64,000 nt of DNA from Lewinellaceae bacterium (GCA_020636135.1 JACJYK010000001.1:3086501-3150500), one strand, 5' to 3'; numbered from the stretch's first letter, positions 9,932-19,602 are shown. Made by a program: numbers and translations. Notes: generated by a model not told the origin, from the sequence alone.

Positions 9932-10321
9932 ATGCTGAAACAAATTATAGTCATTGGGTGGATTTTGGTTATTTGCCTGCACACAGGGAAAGAAACCCTG
10001 ATTTACAGTTGGTATTCCTTTGCCAATCCATCTTTTGAACGGCTGTTTTGCTCCAATTTAGACCGTCCGGAACTGCAATGCCACGGTAAGTGCCATCTGC
10101 AAAAAATGGTGCAACCGAACACGGATCCGTCACCTGCACCCATGCCGGCATTTCCCGAATTAAAAGATTTACAGTTTCCTTACGCCTTCTTTTATGGTTC
10201 TCCCTGGAGAACTTTCAACCATAACTATAAAAATTTCCAGCCGTATACCGGACCTACCCTACTGGTTGAAAACCTGAACAGTGCCTTGGTCTTCCGACCT
10301 CCTGAAAGTCAGGTAGCCTGA
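9932..10321 (+). CDS. Small membrane-anchored Cys-rich protein preceding a copper TonB receptor
   Basis: 129 residues. One N-terminal hydrophobic segment (MLKQIIVIGWILVICL), then the cluster CSNLDRPELQCHGKCHLQKM, and a C-terminus ending FRPPESQVA. The CxGKC-type cluster recurs, from memory, in small uncharacterised Bacteroidota proteins encoded next to TonB receptors. Three Cys, one His and one Met within 20 residues could bind copper, which fits the copper-type receptor 73 bases downstream. Function unknown. A role as periplasmic copper acceptor or receptor accessory is inference only. Confidence 0.6.
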   Translation: MLKQIIVIGWILVICLHTGKETLIYSWYSFANPSFERLFCSNLDRPELQCHGKCHLQKMVQPNTDPSPAPMPAFPELKDLQFPYAFFYGSPWRTFNHNYKNFQPYTGPTLLVENLNSALVFRPPESQVA

Positions 10322-10394
10322 TTCGGGCGATATCCTGATCTGGGATCATTGCCCGTGGACTTTCACACATTTTCAACCTTTAATTTGAATCGAA

Positions 10395-12662
10395 ATGAAG
10401 CGACATCTCATGTTGGCCGTGAGCTTTTTGATGCCCTGGGTTCTGACTGCTCAGTGGCAAATTACCGGCACAATCTATGACCGGGAAACACATACCGGCA
10501 TTCCTTTTGCGCTGATCGTTGCCTCAGACGCCCTAACCACCTCAGGTACAGAAGGTACATTCAGCCTCACTCTATCTTCACCAGACAGTACCGATCTGAT
10601 CATCAGTCAGCTCGGCTATGAAACTATTGTGTTTAAAGCCGCACCAGGAGGATTACCTATTGCGATTACCTTACAATCCAAACCTCTGCAAATTGAGGAA
10701 ATTATTGTCGCCGGAACTCCGCGATACAGCCATCCCCAATCCGATGTAATTTCTGACCCGGGACATCAGACGACCCAACCGCGGGACCTCGGTGACTTGT
10801 TCAAAAGTATCCCTGGATTTAGCGTTGTAAAGCGTGGTGGATATGCCCTGGATCCTGTCTTTCGCGGGTTTAAGTACGAACAGCTCAACATCATCTACGA
10901 CGGTGGCCTGCAAACAACAAATGCATGTCCGGCACGTATGGATCCTGCTACGACGCATGTAAGTCCCAATGAGGTATCCAAGATTGAGGTTTTAAAAGGT
11001 CCGTTTAATGTCCGTTACGGAGCAGCGACCGGAGCGACCATCAATATTGTCACTGAAAACTGGGAATCCGGTCACACCGGAATCGGTGGTTATGTTGAAG
11101 GTGGTTATGAGACCAATGGCCAGGGCAAGTTCACCCAGTTTCAATTACAGCAAAACAAAACCCTGGATTGGCTGCTCAGCGCCAGCTGGAAGGATTATGG
11201 CAATTATCACAGTGGTGACGGAACAGTGGTACCCAGCTCCTTTCACGCACTGGATTACAGCGCCAAATTAGGATATGATCTCACTCCCGATCAGCGTATT
11301 CAGGTTAACTGGCGGCAAGCTGCGGCCCGCGACATACTGCATGCCGGCCTCTCTATGGACAGTGATTTGGATGATACGTACATTCTGAGTCTCGACTACC
11401 GGTGGAAGAACATAACTCCGCGGGTAACCGCACTTGCCGCCAAAGTGTTCGGCAGCCAGGTAAACCATGTCATGTCCAATACCCGCCGGCCCAACTTCAG
11501 GATGATGGAAGCCATCGCCGAAGTAATGGCGTCCAATTACGGGGGGCGACTCGAGGCTACGATCAATCCGGGCAAAAAGACTATGATCAATACCGGCCTG
11601 GACTGGCGTGCACTCCACCGTGATGGAGACCGCAACCGGTTGGTAAAGCGAAATATGATGACCGGCGAACTCCTGCCGACCCCGGTATCTTTCACCGATG
11701 CAATCTGGCAAGATAGCTATCTCGATAATTATGGAATCTTCGCCGAAAGCCGGCATTACCTTAATACCCGATGGACTGCGACGGCAGGACTACGACTGGA
11801 TGCCGTTCATTCGGTTGCCCGCGAACCTGCCAGGGAGATCCTGGAGCTGTACGGTGATGGTACCAGATCCAATGAATTGAATATCAGCGGTACCTTGTCC
11901 GCACTATACGAGCCAGCCGAAGGTTGGCAATTCCAGCTGGCGGCAGGGCGTGGCGTACGTACCGCCAATCTGATCGAACGTTACATTGACCATTTTACGA
12001 TCGGTATGGATGCTTATGAATATGTTGGCAACCCCAACCTTAAACCGGAAGCAAACCATCAGATCGAATTGGGCCTGAAGCGGCAAACCAACCGCTTGAT
12101 GTTCGAAGCAAATATCTTCGGCGCCCTGATCACCAATTACATCTCTGCCGTCGTTGATCCTTCCCTACCCCGAAAGTTTGCCGGATCGTTGCCCTATTCA
12201 CGACGGTTCGTCAATCTGAAAAAGGTACTTCAATCGGGGTTTGAGTTCCAAACATCCCTGGCGCTTACTCATACGATGTCTCTGATATGGAGTGGTTCCT
12301 ATACCCGGGCGGAAAACCTGGAGCTGCAGGTGCCTGTAGCAGAGATCCCTCCTCTGGAGTCGACCATCGGTGCCCGCTATGAGGTTCCGGATTGGTGGGC
12401 CGAAGGAAGTATCCGGATGGTTGCCGTTCAGAATCGTATTGCCACAGATTTTGATGAAACAGCTACACCCGGGTTTCAGGTTGTGGATCTGCGTGCCGGT
12501 TGGAAACCCTTTTCTTCCTTGTCAATAGGGGTCGGCATCCTGAACCTTTTTAATATGCAATACCGGGAACACCTGAACCGGTTGTACCGCAATGCTCCGG
12601 AGAGCATTTTCATTTATGAACCGGGAAGAAACGTCACAGCCTTTGTGAAATACCGGTTTTAA
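10395..12662 (+). CDS. Copper-type (OprC/NosA-like) TonB-dependent receptor
   Basis: 755 residues: signal peptide (cleavage near LTAQ), CarboxypepD_reg-like domain (about 22-95), plug domain (about 105-220) and a beta-barrel ending in an aromatic residue (KYRF). The plug segment NACPARMDP matches the CxxxM copper ligands of OprC (Cys178, Met182 here). HVM gives the HxM ligands (His358, Met360). The Cys-to-His spacing of 180 residues equals, as I recall, that of P. aeruginosa OprC (Cys143 to His323). This supports copper uptake across the outer membrane, using TonB energy. It forms a unit with the Cys-rich gene upstream and is followed by a hairpin. Confidence 0.85.
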   Translation: MKRHLMLAVSFLMPWVLTAQWQITGTIYDRETHTGIPFALIVASDALTTSGTEGTFSLTLSSPDSTDLIISQLGYETIVFKAAPGGLPIAITLQSKPLQIEEIIVAGTPRYSHPQSDVISDPGHQTTQPRDLGDLFKSIPGFSVVKRGGYALDPVFRGFKYEQLNIIYDGGLQTTNACPARMDPATTHVSPNEVSKIEVLKGPFNVRYGAATGATINIVTENWESGHTGIGGYVEGGYETNGQGKFTQFQLQQNKTLDWLLSASWKDYGNYHSGDGTVVPSSFHALDYSAKLGYDLTPDQRIQVNWRQAAARDILHAGLSMDSDLDDTYILSLDYRWKNITPRVTALAAKVFGSQVNHVMSNTRRPNFRMMEAIAEVMASNYGGRLEATINPGKKTMINTGLDWRALHRDGDRNRLVKRNMMTGELLPTPVSFTDAIWQDSYLDNYGIFAESRHYLNTRWTATAGLRLDAVHSVAREPAREILELYGDGTRSNELNISGTLSALYEPAEGWQFQLAAGRGVRTANLIERYIDHFTIGMDAYEYVGNPNLKPEANHQIELGLKRQTNRLMFEANIFGALITNYISAVVDPSLPRKFAGSLPYSRRFVNLKKVLQSGFEFQTSLALTHTMSLIWSGSYTRAENLELQVPVAEIPPLESTIGARYEVPDWWAEGSIRMVAVQNRIATDFDETATPGFQVVDLRAGWKPFSSLSIGVGILNLFNMQYREHLNRLYRNAPESIFIYEPGRNVTAFVKYRF

Positions 12663-12674
12663 CCATTAAATCCG

Positions 12675-12712
12675 TCACCCGGTGAACCAAATGATCACCG
12701 GGTGATGTCTTT
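12675..12712 (+). terminator. Hairpin after the copper receptor gene
   Basis: TCACCCGGTGA and TCACCGGGTGA form a perfect 11-bp stem with a 9-base loop, starting 12 bases after the stop codon. Only a short T run (TCTTTTG) follows, so it may be a weak intrinsic terminator or an mRNA-stabilising hairpin. Confidence 0.6.
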
Positions 12713-12754
12713 TGAGGAATGTCCGTATATTAATCCAGTACAAACAACAAATAC

Positions 12755-14014
12755 ATGAAAAAGCGGACCTTCCTGAAGAGCCTTGCCGGCAGTACCTTGT
12801 TTTCCACTTCACTCTATCGGACACTCGAACCTTATTTACTCGGACTGGAGGGAATGTCTCCTGCTGAAGTTGCGGAACAGGAAGATTTCTGGCTGGCAAT
12901 ACGCAGGTCTTACCGGCTTAAACCGGACTATATCAACCTGGAAAACGGGTATTATTGCCTGATGCCCCAGGACATCGAAACCCGCTATATCGATCACCTG
13001 CGCACCATGAACTACCAGGCTTCCTACTACATGCGGACTGTCCAATGGGACAATAAAAAAGCTGTCGCCGATAGGCTGGCTGATTTGATCGGTGCAGACC
13101 ACGGTGAAGTCATTGTGACCAGGAACACGACGGAGTCCCTGGACACTGTCATAGCCGGCAAACACTGGGAGGCGGGTGATGAAGCCATTATGGCAGAGCA
13201 GGACTACGGCGCCATGGTCAATCAGTTCCGGTTGATGGCCGATCGCTATGGCATCGTCAATAAGATCCTCTCGGTGCCCAACCATCCAAAAGATGATGAT
13301 GAAATCGTCAATTTGTATGCATCGGCGATCACGCCCCGGACTAAGTTATTAATGGTCTGCCATATGGTCAATATCACCGGACAGATCCTTCCGATCCGGA
13401 AGATCTGCGATATGGCGCACAGCAAAGGTGTTGAAGTGATGGTTGACGGAGCACATGTGATAGGTCAGTTCCCATTCAATATCAAGGATCTCGATTGTGA
13501 TTATTACGGGAGTAGTCTCCATAAATGGCTGAGCTGTCCATTAGGCACCGGGTTGTTGTACGTAAAAAAAGAAAAGATAGCCGGCTTGTGGCCTATCTAT
13601 GGCGATTACGGGCCGGACAAGGACAACATTGCCCGGTTGAATCATACCGGTACCCATCCATGTCACTCCGATCTTGCGATCCAGGACGCCATCGATTATT
13701 ATGAGATGATCGGCCCCCAGCGTAAAGAGGCCCGGATGCGATACCTCCAAAATTACTGGACCTCACAGGTTAGGGATCTACCCCATGTTGTGGTGAACAC
13801 CCCGGCGGACCCGGCACGGTCATGCGGTATAGCCAATGTTGGCGTGACCACCATGACACCTCATGAAATGGCCGACACCTTATTAAAAAAATATCGCATC
13901 TGGACGGTTGCCATCGATGGGCAAGGTGTACAGGGCTGCCGCATTTGTCCCAATGTTTATACCACCAAAGATGAGCTGGATGTCTTTGTAAGGGCCATTA
14001 AGGAGATGGCGTAG
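12755..14014 (+). CDS. Class V aminotransferase-fold PLP enzyme (isopenicillin-N-epimerase-like), probably exported
   Basis: 419 residues. The N-terminus MKKRTFLKSLAGSTLF resembles a Tat signal of the KR type. The class V aminotransferase fold is shown by NTTESLDTVI, by MVDGAHVIGQ (Asp that contacts the PLP pyridine) and by SSLHKWLSCP with the Schiff-base Lys about 257. Such proteins are annotated as aminotransferase V or cysteine desulfurase/epimerase-like; the true substrate is unknown. It stands alone between the copper receptor and a 370-base gap. Confidence 0.8.
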   Translation: MKKRTFLKSLAGSTLFSTSLYRTLEPYLLGLEGMSPAEVAEQEDFWLAIRRSYRLKPDYINLENGYYCLMPQDIETRYIDHLRTMNYQASYYMRTVQWDNKKAVADRLADLIGADHGEVIVTRNTTESLDTVIAGKHWEAGDEAIMAEQDYGAMVNQFRLMADRYGIVNKILSVPNHPKDDDEIVNLYASAITPRTKLLMVCHMVNITGQILPIRKICDMAHSKGVEVMVDGAHVIGQFPFNIKDLDCDYYGSSLHKWLSCPLGTGLLYVKKEKIAGLWPIYGDYGPDKDNIARLNHTGTHPCHSDLAIQDAIDYYEMIGPQRKEARMRYLQNYWTSQVRDLPHVVVNTPADPARSCGIANVGVTTMTPHEMADTLLKKYRIWTVAIDGQGVQGCRICPNVYTTKDELDVFVRAIKEMA

Positions 14015-14383
14015 GGTCTTGGACACTCTTAAGTCGGTCAGCATGGAGCATGGGGCATGGAGTTTGGGGCATGGAGTAGAAAGCGTAGCGTAAAAAGACG
14101 ACAACCCATCTCAAAACCCCACGGCTTTAGCCTGGAGACGACCAGGCAAAAAGATCTGGACTCCAGCCCGGCCATGGATTGAGGTGGGGAGAAGGAAACA
14201 GAAAAAGCAATAAACAATCAGAACAGCCCGTTATTCAATAGATATAAAATATTATTCTTACTTATCAGGATCATTCAAGATTTTATAAGGAATTTCTATT
14301 GTTTATCACAATTATTTAAACTATCTTCCCATACGCTCATTTTCCCGTAATTATTTATTGTTCCAATCTCTAATCTGTTGACT
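14015..14383. other. Intergenic stretch with low-complexity and small palindromic elements
   Basis: No gene seen. At about 14041-14079 a short GCATGGAG/GCATGGGG motif is repeated in near tandem. From 14120 to 14175 there are small dyads (GGCTTTAGCC; CCTGG-N6-CCAGG; CTGGACTCCAG) that look like remnants of a REP-like element. The last ~120 bases are AT-rich and probably carry the promoter of the CBS gene. Confidence 0.4.
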
Positions 14384-14860
14384 ATGAAAAACTTTCTGTC
14401 GAAACCTGCGCCTGTTGAAACCATTACCGGTTTGCCGGCCGATTCCGTGACAAAATACATGGCCACCAACCTGATCACCTTTAAACCGGAAACCGATATC
14501 ATGGAGGCCATCAATACCTTACTGGATAAACGCATCACCGGAGCGCCGGTCCTTAATCAACGGAATGAAGTGGTGGGAATGATCGATGACAAAGACTGTC
14601 TGCACATCCTTGTGGATAGCGTATACCACAATCAGCCCGTACACAAACATACCGTTGGCGACTATATGACCGATGTGATGCGGAAAATAACCGACGATGC
14701 GGACATAGTCGATGCCGCCAATATCTTTCTGAGCACAAAATTCAAACGACTCATCGTTACCGACAAGGCTGGAAGGCTGAAAGGACAGATCAGTCGCCGC
14801 GATATCCTCCGTGCCATCAAGGATCTGGACGGATCCACCTGGTTTGACAAAACGAGGTAA
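14384..14860 (+). CDS. CBS-domain protein
   Basis: 158 residues from ATG 14384; an in-frame TTG two codons earlier is less likely. Two CBS motifs in tandem form a Bateman module: the first includes YMATNLITFKPETDIMEAI and ITGAPVLNQ with VVGMIDDKD, the second YMTDVMRKI and FKRLIVTDKAG with LKGQISRRD. Such stand-alone pairs bind adenine nucleotides and often act as energy or redox sensors. No effector domain is fused. It converges on the AlkC-like gene, 34 bases apart. Confidence 0.85.
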   Translation: MKNFLSKPAPVETITGLPADSVTKYMATNLITFKPETDIMEAINTLLDKRITGAPVLNQRNEVVGMIDDKDCLHILVDSVYHNQPVHKHTVGDYMTDVMRKITDDADIVDAANIFLSTKFKRLIVTDKAGRLKGQISRRDILRAIKDLDGSTWFDKTR

Positions 14861-14894
14861 TCAAAACTCACGTACTATCGATGTCTGATTGGAT

Positions 14895-16010
14895 TCAGGC
14901 CACGACTTCAAAGGCCTGTTTGCCGTACCGCTTTCCATTGACCTGAATTTCGAGAAAGTGGGTGCCGGGATAATGAGTCCTGGTGGTGAAATCGACAAAT
15001 TGCTTCCGCCGGGTGTATCTTTTTGTTTCAAGCGGTCCAAATTCTTCCTTAGCCAGCCGGAAAACCTTGGTACTGTGTTTTGCATTGGCTTTCAGGTAAT
15101 GGATCACATATTCGATAACCAGGGAAGCCGGTTCTTTTTCCCGGGAAAAGACTTCCACCTCAAATACAAGATAGTCTCCCTTCCGCACTTCTGTTTTACA
15201 GGTAAGAATTCCTGCACCGGCGGAAACATCATGGTCAACCCCAAGTGCTGCCAGGGCAGCCGGGTTGCCCGCTTTGATCAGGCCCCGCAAGGCGTGCGAG
15301 CAGAGAGCCCGGGCCGTCTCACCTATTTCATACATCCAGCGATTGCAGACCTCTATAACCCGCTGGGGATGATCCTTTGCGATGTCGTTCAAATTATTGG
15401 CTACCGACCGGCGTACATATTCAGAAGGATCCGCTCGCAGCATTTCCAATAACTCGAGTACGGGTTCAGGGTTCTTCTGAAATTCCGGCAGGCGCATAGC
15501 CCACGGCAGTCTGGGACGTGTTCCTTCCGAAACCAACCTGCGGACATGTTCGTTTGGATCACTGGCCCACTGAGCCAATAGCTGAAGGGTCCGCTCCGGA
15601 TAGCTGAGTATAAAGGGCCGGATGGCAAACTCGGACGTAAAGCGCTGGGTGATTTCGTACAATGCCTGCATGGACAGGTCAAAATGATCCATCCCATATC
15701 CGGCTACATAAAGACTGTGGGGCATAAAATAAAATCCACTCATCCCGGATTTAGATCCTTCCATATCTGCCTGCTGCAGGGAACGAACCAGTATATCCAG
15801 TGCCTTCGGATAGGCCGGTGGCAGACACTGGTATAAATGGCTTGCAATCAATCCCGCCCGCTCTTTAAGCTCCAGATCCGGCAGTGTTTTGGCAATCTGA
15901 TCTACAAAATCCTTTACTGGAAATGGCTTCCAGACCTTCTGAACGTCGTGAGCTATTCGCTGTACCAGTGGGATATCAAAGAAATCTTTCAGCTTGTAAT
16001 TTTCTGCCAT
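14895..16010 (-). CDS. AlkC-like DNA alkylation repair glycosylase
   Basis: 371 residues. An alpha-helical HEAT-like repeat region (about 1-250), with PNEHVRRLVSEGTRPRLPW and PSEYVRRSVANNLND, matches the AlkC/AlkD DNA glycosylase superfamily, which removes alkylated bases such as 3-methyladenine. The C-terminal ~110 residues (from about 262) are beta-rich and resemble the Ig-like domain known in AlkC proteins. That places it nearer AlkC than AlkD. It is a single gene. Confidence 0.85.
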   Translation of the reverse strand: MAENYKLKDFFDIPLVQRIAHDVQKVWKPFPVKDFVDQIAKTLPDLELKERAGLIASHLYQCLPPAYPKALDILVRSLQQADMEGSKSGMSGFYFMPHSLYVAGYGMDHFDLSMQALYEITQRFTSEFAIRPFILSYPERTLQLLAQWASDPNEHVRRLVSEGTRPRLPWAMRLPEFQKNPEPVLELLEMLRADPSEYVRRSVANNLNDIAKDHPQRVIEVCNRWMYEIGETARALCSHALRGLIKAGNPAALAALGVDHDVSAGAGILTCKTEVRKGDYLVFEVEVFSREKEPASLVIEYVIHYLKANAKHSTKVFRLAKEEFGPLETKRYTRRKQFVDFTTRTHYPGTHFLEIQVNGKRYGKQAFEVVA

Positions 16011-16132
16011 AATCAGTCCAGCGGATTCCTGTCCGGTATTTTGAAAATCAAGTTCGGTGCAAGGTAGAAAATGCTTGAAATAGTGCGTAACCCATCAGGT
16101 TCCCGGCTGGTTAAATCCAGGAGGAATAACGA

Positions 16133-17440
16133 CTAATAAAAGATCAACCTATTGGTAAGCCTGGTTATTCCACCGTCACGTATGCATAAGAAATAGACCC
16201 CCGGATGTTGTATCCGGAAATGATATTGGTTTTGCCCGGCAGACACATCTCCGGTCCAGATTATTTTACCGGACAGGTCGGTCAGATTCCCCTGCAACAC
16301 CGGACCTGGATTGTTGATACTAACCTGCTGTCCCAGCCGGGCAGGATTCGGATAAACCCTGATGTTGCCTGGAATAAAATCTCCTTTGCGTGACGAGGTG
16401 CTACCAACGGTAATTGCCTGTAACAGTTGCCATAATTCATTGTCAAAAGGTGACAATGCCAGCAATGCTTCCGGCACCGCTTTATTTCCCTGCCTTACCA
16501 CCACCAGATCTTCACTGGGCACGACATAGATCTTCTGATCATCCTTACCTAAAGCGGCGTAAAGGTCAGACGGAGCGTCGGGAATGATAGACCCCGGCCA
16601 GGAAAAACCAAATCCGGGCAATATATACGAATCGTAACCATTGAGCCACCACAAATAACCGTAGGAAGGATTGAGTGATTGGGAAGAATGCGTCATATCA
16701 TGGAAGTATTCCGGATCATCCAGGATGGTTTTTCCTGCCCATCGCCCATCGCTCAGGGCAAACAACCCAAACCGCGCCATATCCCTGGCCGTACCCCAAC
16801 GTACGTAATCCACCCACAAACCTCCCATACCAATCTGGTTCCCCAAAAGGGTATTCGTCACCTGGTTAATATTCATCTTACTGGATTTTGCCAGGACGTC
16901 TTCCAACAACCGATAGGGCGCATTGTAGTAGAACCAGCGTGTTCCGGCATCTGCACGGTAGTCCAGACATTCGGGGTCCAGGCAGTTCTGGTCATCGACC
17001 AGGTCATCCAGGCCGGTAGTCATAGTCAGTTGATGACGGATGGTGATCAAGTCTTCTTTATCCGGAGGTGTACTGGTCCATCCTTTACCCAGGATGTCGG
17101 AGGTTTTTTGGTGGATGTCTAACCACTTCTTTTGCTGGGCTATTCCTATTAGGCTGGCCGTAAGACTTTTCCCTGCCGAAGCCCAGTACCACCATTTTTC
17201 AGGGCCAAAATCATCAGCATACCACTCGATCACGATACGTCCCTGGTAGAGCACCATAAAGGATTTGCTGTTGTGCTCATCTAAAAATTGGAACAGGCTG
17301 TCATAGAGCGCCGTGTTCCAGCCTAATGAAGCACCGTCCATCGTTTCCCAATCATCTCCGGTAGTGGGCGGATAATAATAATTTTGCGCAAAGGAACTTC
17401 CGGATAACAGTAATAACCACAGCCATATTGAACGGAACAT
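16133..17440 (-). CDS. Secreted class-C beta-lactamase-family serine hydrolase with T9SS type A sorting domain
   Basis: 435 residues with a signal peptide (cleavage near SFAQ). The serine hydrolase fold shows the nucleophile motif SAGK (Ser88, Lys91) and a YYN motif (about 180) in the Y-x-N position. The family covers esterases, peptidases and penicillin-recognising enzymes. From about residue 355 a ~75-residue tail starts IRVYPNPARLGQ and contains LTDLSGKIIW and GVYFLCI, a typical type A C-terminal sorting domain for type IX secretion. The enzyme is therefore expected outside the cell. Confidence 0.88.
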   Translation of the reverse strand: MFRSIWLWLLLLSGSSFAQNYYYPPTTGDDWETMDGASLGWNTALYDSLFQFLDEHNSKSFMVLYQGRIVIEWYADDFGPEKWWYWASAGKSLTASLIGIAQQKKWLDIHQKTSDILGKGWTSTPPDKEDLITIRHQLTMTTGLDDLVDDQNCLDPECLDYRADAGTRWFYYNAPYRLLEDVLAKSSKMNINQVTNTLLGNQIGMGGLWVDYVRWGTARDMARFGLFALSDGRWAGKTILDDPEYFHDMTHSSQSLNPSYGYLWWLNGYDSYILPGFGFSWPGSIIPDAPSDLYAALGKDDQKIYVVPSEDLVVVRQGNKAVPEALLALSPFDNELWQLLQAITVGSTSSRKGDFIPGNIRVYPNPARLGQQVSINNPGPVLQGNLTDLSGKIIWTGDVSAGQNQYHFRIQHPGVYFLCIRDGGITRLTNRLIFY

Positions 17441-17545
17441 GCCAAGCAGATTTTCTTTTAGACTGGAGTATCCAGGTAAGGTTTAATCCCACTCAAACCT
17501 ATTCGTTACCGGAGACTATGATATTACCGGAATAAGAGGCTGGTT

Positions 17546-18745
17546 TCAAATCCCGCGCCGGGCTTTTTCTTTTTCCAGCAGGGTGAGTTCCCTGCCAAGG
17601 TCACCCGTAACCGAAGTATTCTCTTCCGCCCGGCGAATAAGGTAATGGATCACTTTCTGTACCGGACCATAAACCACATATTTAGCTACATTAAATCCGG
17701 CATCCGCCAGGTTAAAGGTGATGTTATCACTCATCCCCTGAAGCTGGCAAAAGTTGAGATTGGGGTGATTGCGGTGAATACCTCGCTCTACGATCAATTG
17801 TGCCTGCAGCATGTTGCTGGCCGCATTGTGGGATGCATTGCAGGAGGCCATCGTATCGTAATGGTCTACACAAAACCGTACGGCGTCATCGTATGCTTCA
17901 TCGGTAGCTTTTTTGTCCGGGTGAATGGGTGATGGATATCCTTTTTCAGCAGCCCTCTCACGCTCTTTATCCATATAAGCGCCACGCACCAACTTTGCTC
18001 CCAGCAGGTAGCCCTTGTCCTGGGCGTCGGTATAGGACTTTTTCAGGTAAGCCAGCCGGTCGGTACGGTACATCTGAAAAGTGTTGTACACGACTACTTT
18101 CTCGCGATTGTATTTCTCCATCATTTCCTCGACCAGGCGATCGATGGTTTCCTGCATCCAGCTTTCCTCGGCATCCACAAAGATCTTCACATCCAGTTCG
18201 GCCGCTTTCCGGGACATCTGGTCCAACCGGTCGTATACCCGGTTATAAGCAGCCTGTTCCGCAGAGGAAAGATCGGTACGCCGACCAACCAACTCAAGCG
18301 TGCGGTCATTTGCCAGCGCAGTGACTTTGGTGCTCACCACCGGAATGCTGCTGTTGGAACCTGCAAATTCAATGGCGCGCAGAAACTCGGCACATGCTTT
18401 ATCCAGATCCGGCTCGTCGGATTGACCTTCTGCACCATAATCCAGTACGGTCAGTACGCGGTGACGCTGGAGGTCATCCACCGTCGACTGTGTTTCACGT
18501 AAATTAGTGCCCCCGCAAAATTGCCTGAAGATCGTCTTCTTGATCACCCATTTTGTAAATGGAAAATGGATCCTGAGGGCCAGTAGGCTGGCTGTTGAAC
18601 CCCACTCCACCAGCCTGGGCTGGTTCATCAATTTGAACAGTAACGTGGTCGCTTTGAGTTCGCCATCCGGTTTGTGGGCAAATGCGATCTGGGTATTATT
18701 AAAATCCAAATTTAAGTCGGCTGTTTCCATATTGGTTTTAAACAC
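17546..18745 (-). CDS. Proline dehydrogenase
   Basis: 399 residues. The FAD-dependent (beta/alpha)8 barrel of proline dehydrogenase is recognised from VLDYGAEGQ, STKVTALA, VDAEESWMQ, YNTFQMYR, LGAKLVRGAYM and the closing YLIRRAEENTS. It oxidises proline to pyrroline-5-carboxylate. It is the single-domain form, not fused to P5C dehydrogenase. Start at 18745 lies three bases after the aroE stop, so both are probably cotranscribed; ATG 18730 is an in-frame alternative. Gene symbol putA is avoided because the second PutA domain is absent. Confidence 0.92.
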   Translation of the reverse strand: MFKTNMETADLNLDFNNTQIAFAHKPDGELKATTLLFKLMNQPRLVEWGSTASLLALRIHFPFTKWVIKKTIFRQFCGGTNLRETQSTVDDLQRHRVLTVLDYGAEGQSDEPDLDKACAEFLRAIEFAGSNSSIPVVSTKVTALANDRTLELVGRRTDLSSAEQAAYNRVYDRLDQMSRKAAELDVKIFVDAEESWMQETIDRLVEEMMEKYNREKVVVYNTFQMYRTDRLAYLKKSYTDAQDKGYLLGAKLVRGAYMDKERERAAEKGYPSPIHPDKKATDEAYDDAVRFCVDHYDTMASCNASHNAASNMLQAQLIVERGIHRNHPNLNFCQLQGMSDNITFNLADAGFNVAKYVVYGPVQKVIHYLIRRAEENTSVTGDLGRELTLLEKEKARRGI

Positions 18746-18748
18746 ATA

Positions 18749-19507
18749 CTATCTCAGGGCGCTGAACCTTTCTTCATTCCAGATTTCCCAGGCCTTTTCT
18801 GCTTGCAGATGCAGCATTTCCAGGCCATTCACCCCTACTGCTCCCTGAGCTTCTCCAAGCTGCAAAAATAGCGTTTTTTCAGGATTGTAAATCAAATCAA
18901 CCAGCAAATGTCCTCTGCCGAGCGCATCGTAGGGAATCGGGGGACAGGCGTCGGTATGCGGCGTCATACCCACTGGAGTGGTGTTAATGAGCAGGGTAGC
19001 CTGTTGCATTAACTCGACATTGACGTCCGCATAAGCCAATGCGTCCGCCCTGCGCTTTCGTGATACCAGCTGATAGCCGATATTCAACTGCCGTAACACA
19101 TAGGTCACCGCTCTGGAGGCTCCGCCCGTGCCGAGTACGAGTGCCTGCCGATGTGATGGTCTAAGGTGAGCCAGCAGTGATTCCCGGAAGCCATAAACAT
19201 CGGAATTGTATCCAACCAACTGGCCTTCTGTCCTACGGATTACATTGACCGCACCTACAGCCGCCGCCTCCGGGGAAAGCATGTCAAGATAGCGGATAAC
19301 CTGTTGTTTATAAGGAATGGTAACATTGATGCCTTCGAGCTCCGGATATTGAGTCAGCAATTCCGGAAATTGACCAATATCCTCGATTGGGAACAGTTCA
19401 TAACGGCAACCTGTTAAACCTTCCCGCTCAAACTTAGCCGTGAAGTATTTCCTGGAAAATGAGTGTGAAAGCGGATAGCCAATCAATCCAAACAGGCGTC
19501 CGGTCAT
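18749..19507 (-). CDS. aroE: Shikimate dehydrogenase
   Basis: 252 residues. The N-terminus FGLIGYPLSHSFSRKYF is the shikimate-binding start of AroE, INVTIPYKQ carries the catalytic Lys, and VLGTGGASRAV is the NADP-binding loop. NTTPVGM and NGLEMLHLQAEKAWEIW complete the family pattern. It reduces 3-dehydroshikimate in aromatic amino acid synthesis. It is divergent from miaB and lies directly upstream of the proline dehydrogenase gene. Confidence 0.95.
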   Translation of the reverse strand: MTGRLFGLIGYPLSHSFSRKYFTAKFEREGLTGCRYELFPIEDIGQFPELLTQYPELEGINVTIPYKQQVIRYLDMLSPEAAAVGAVNVIRRTEGQLVGYNSDVYGFRESLLAHLRPSHRQALVLGTGGASRAVTYVLRQLNIGYQLVSRKRRADALAYADVNVELMQQATLLINTTPVGMTPHTDACPPIPYDALGRGHLLVDLIYNPEKTLFLQLGEAQGAVGVNGLEMLHLQAEKAWEIWNEERFSALR

Positions 19508-19566
19508 GAAATCTTGATTTTGGCCGTGAATATACTGTCAAAATGGCACACTTCTGTTTTTATGCT

Positions 19567-19574
19567 TATCTTTG
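19567..19574 (+). promoter_or_regulatory. Putative -7 promoter box of miaB
   Basis: TATCTTTG matches the Bacteroidota -7 consensus TAnnTTTG exactly. It is 28 bases before ATG 19603. Because it falls inside the longer in-frame extension starting at 19543, it supports 19603 as the real start of miaB. No clear -33 TTG was found. Confidence 0.6.
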
Positions 19575-19602
19575 TCGTCCTTTAAAATTCAGATCGCATT
19601 CG

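Noticed and set aside
19536..19560. Second sigma-54-like element (TGTCA followed by TGGCAC) before miaB
   Set aside because: The expected -12 G is one base out of place, and an exact TAnnTTTG box lies just downstream.
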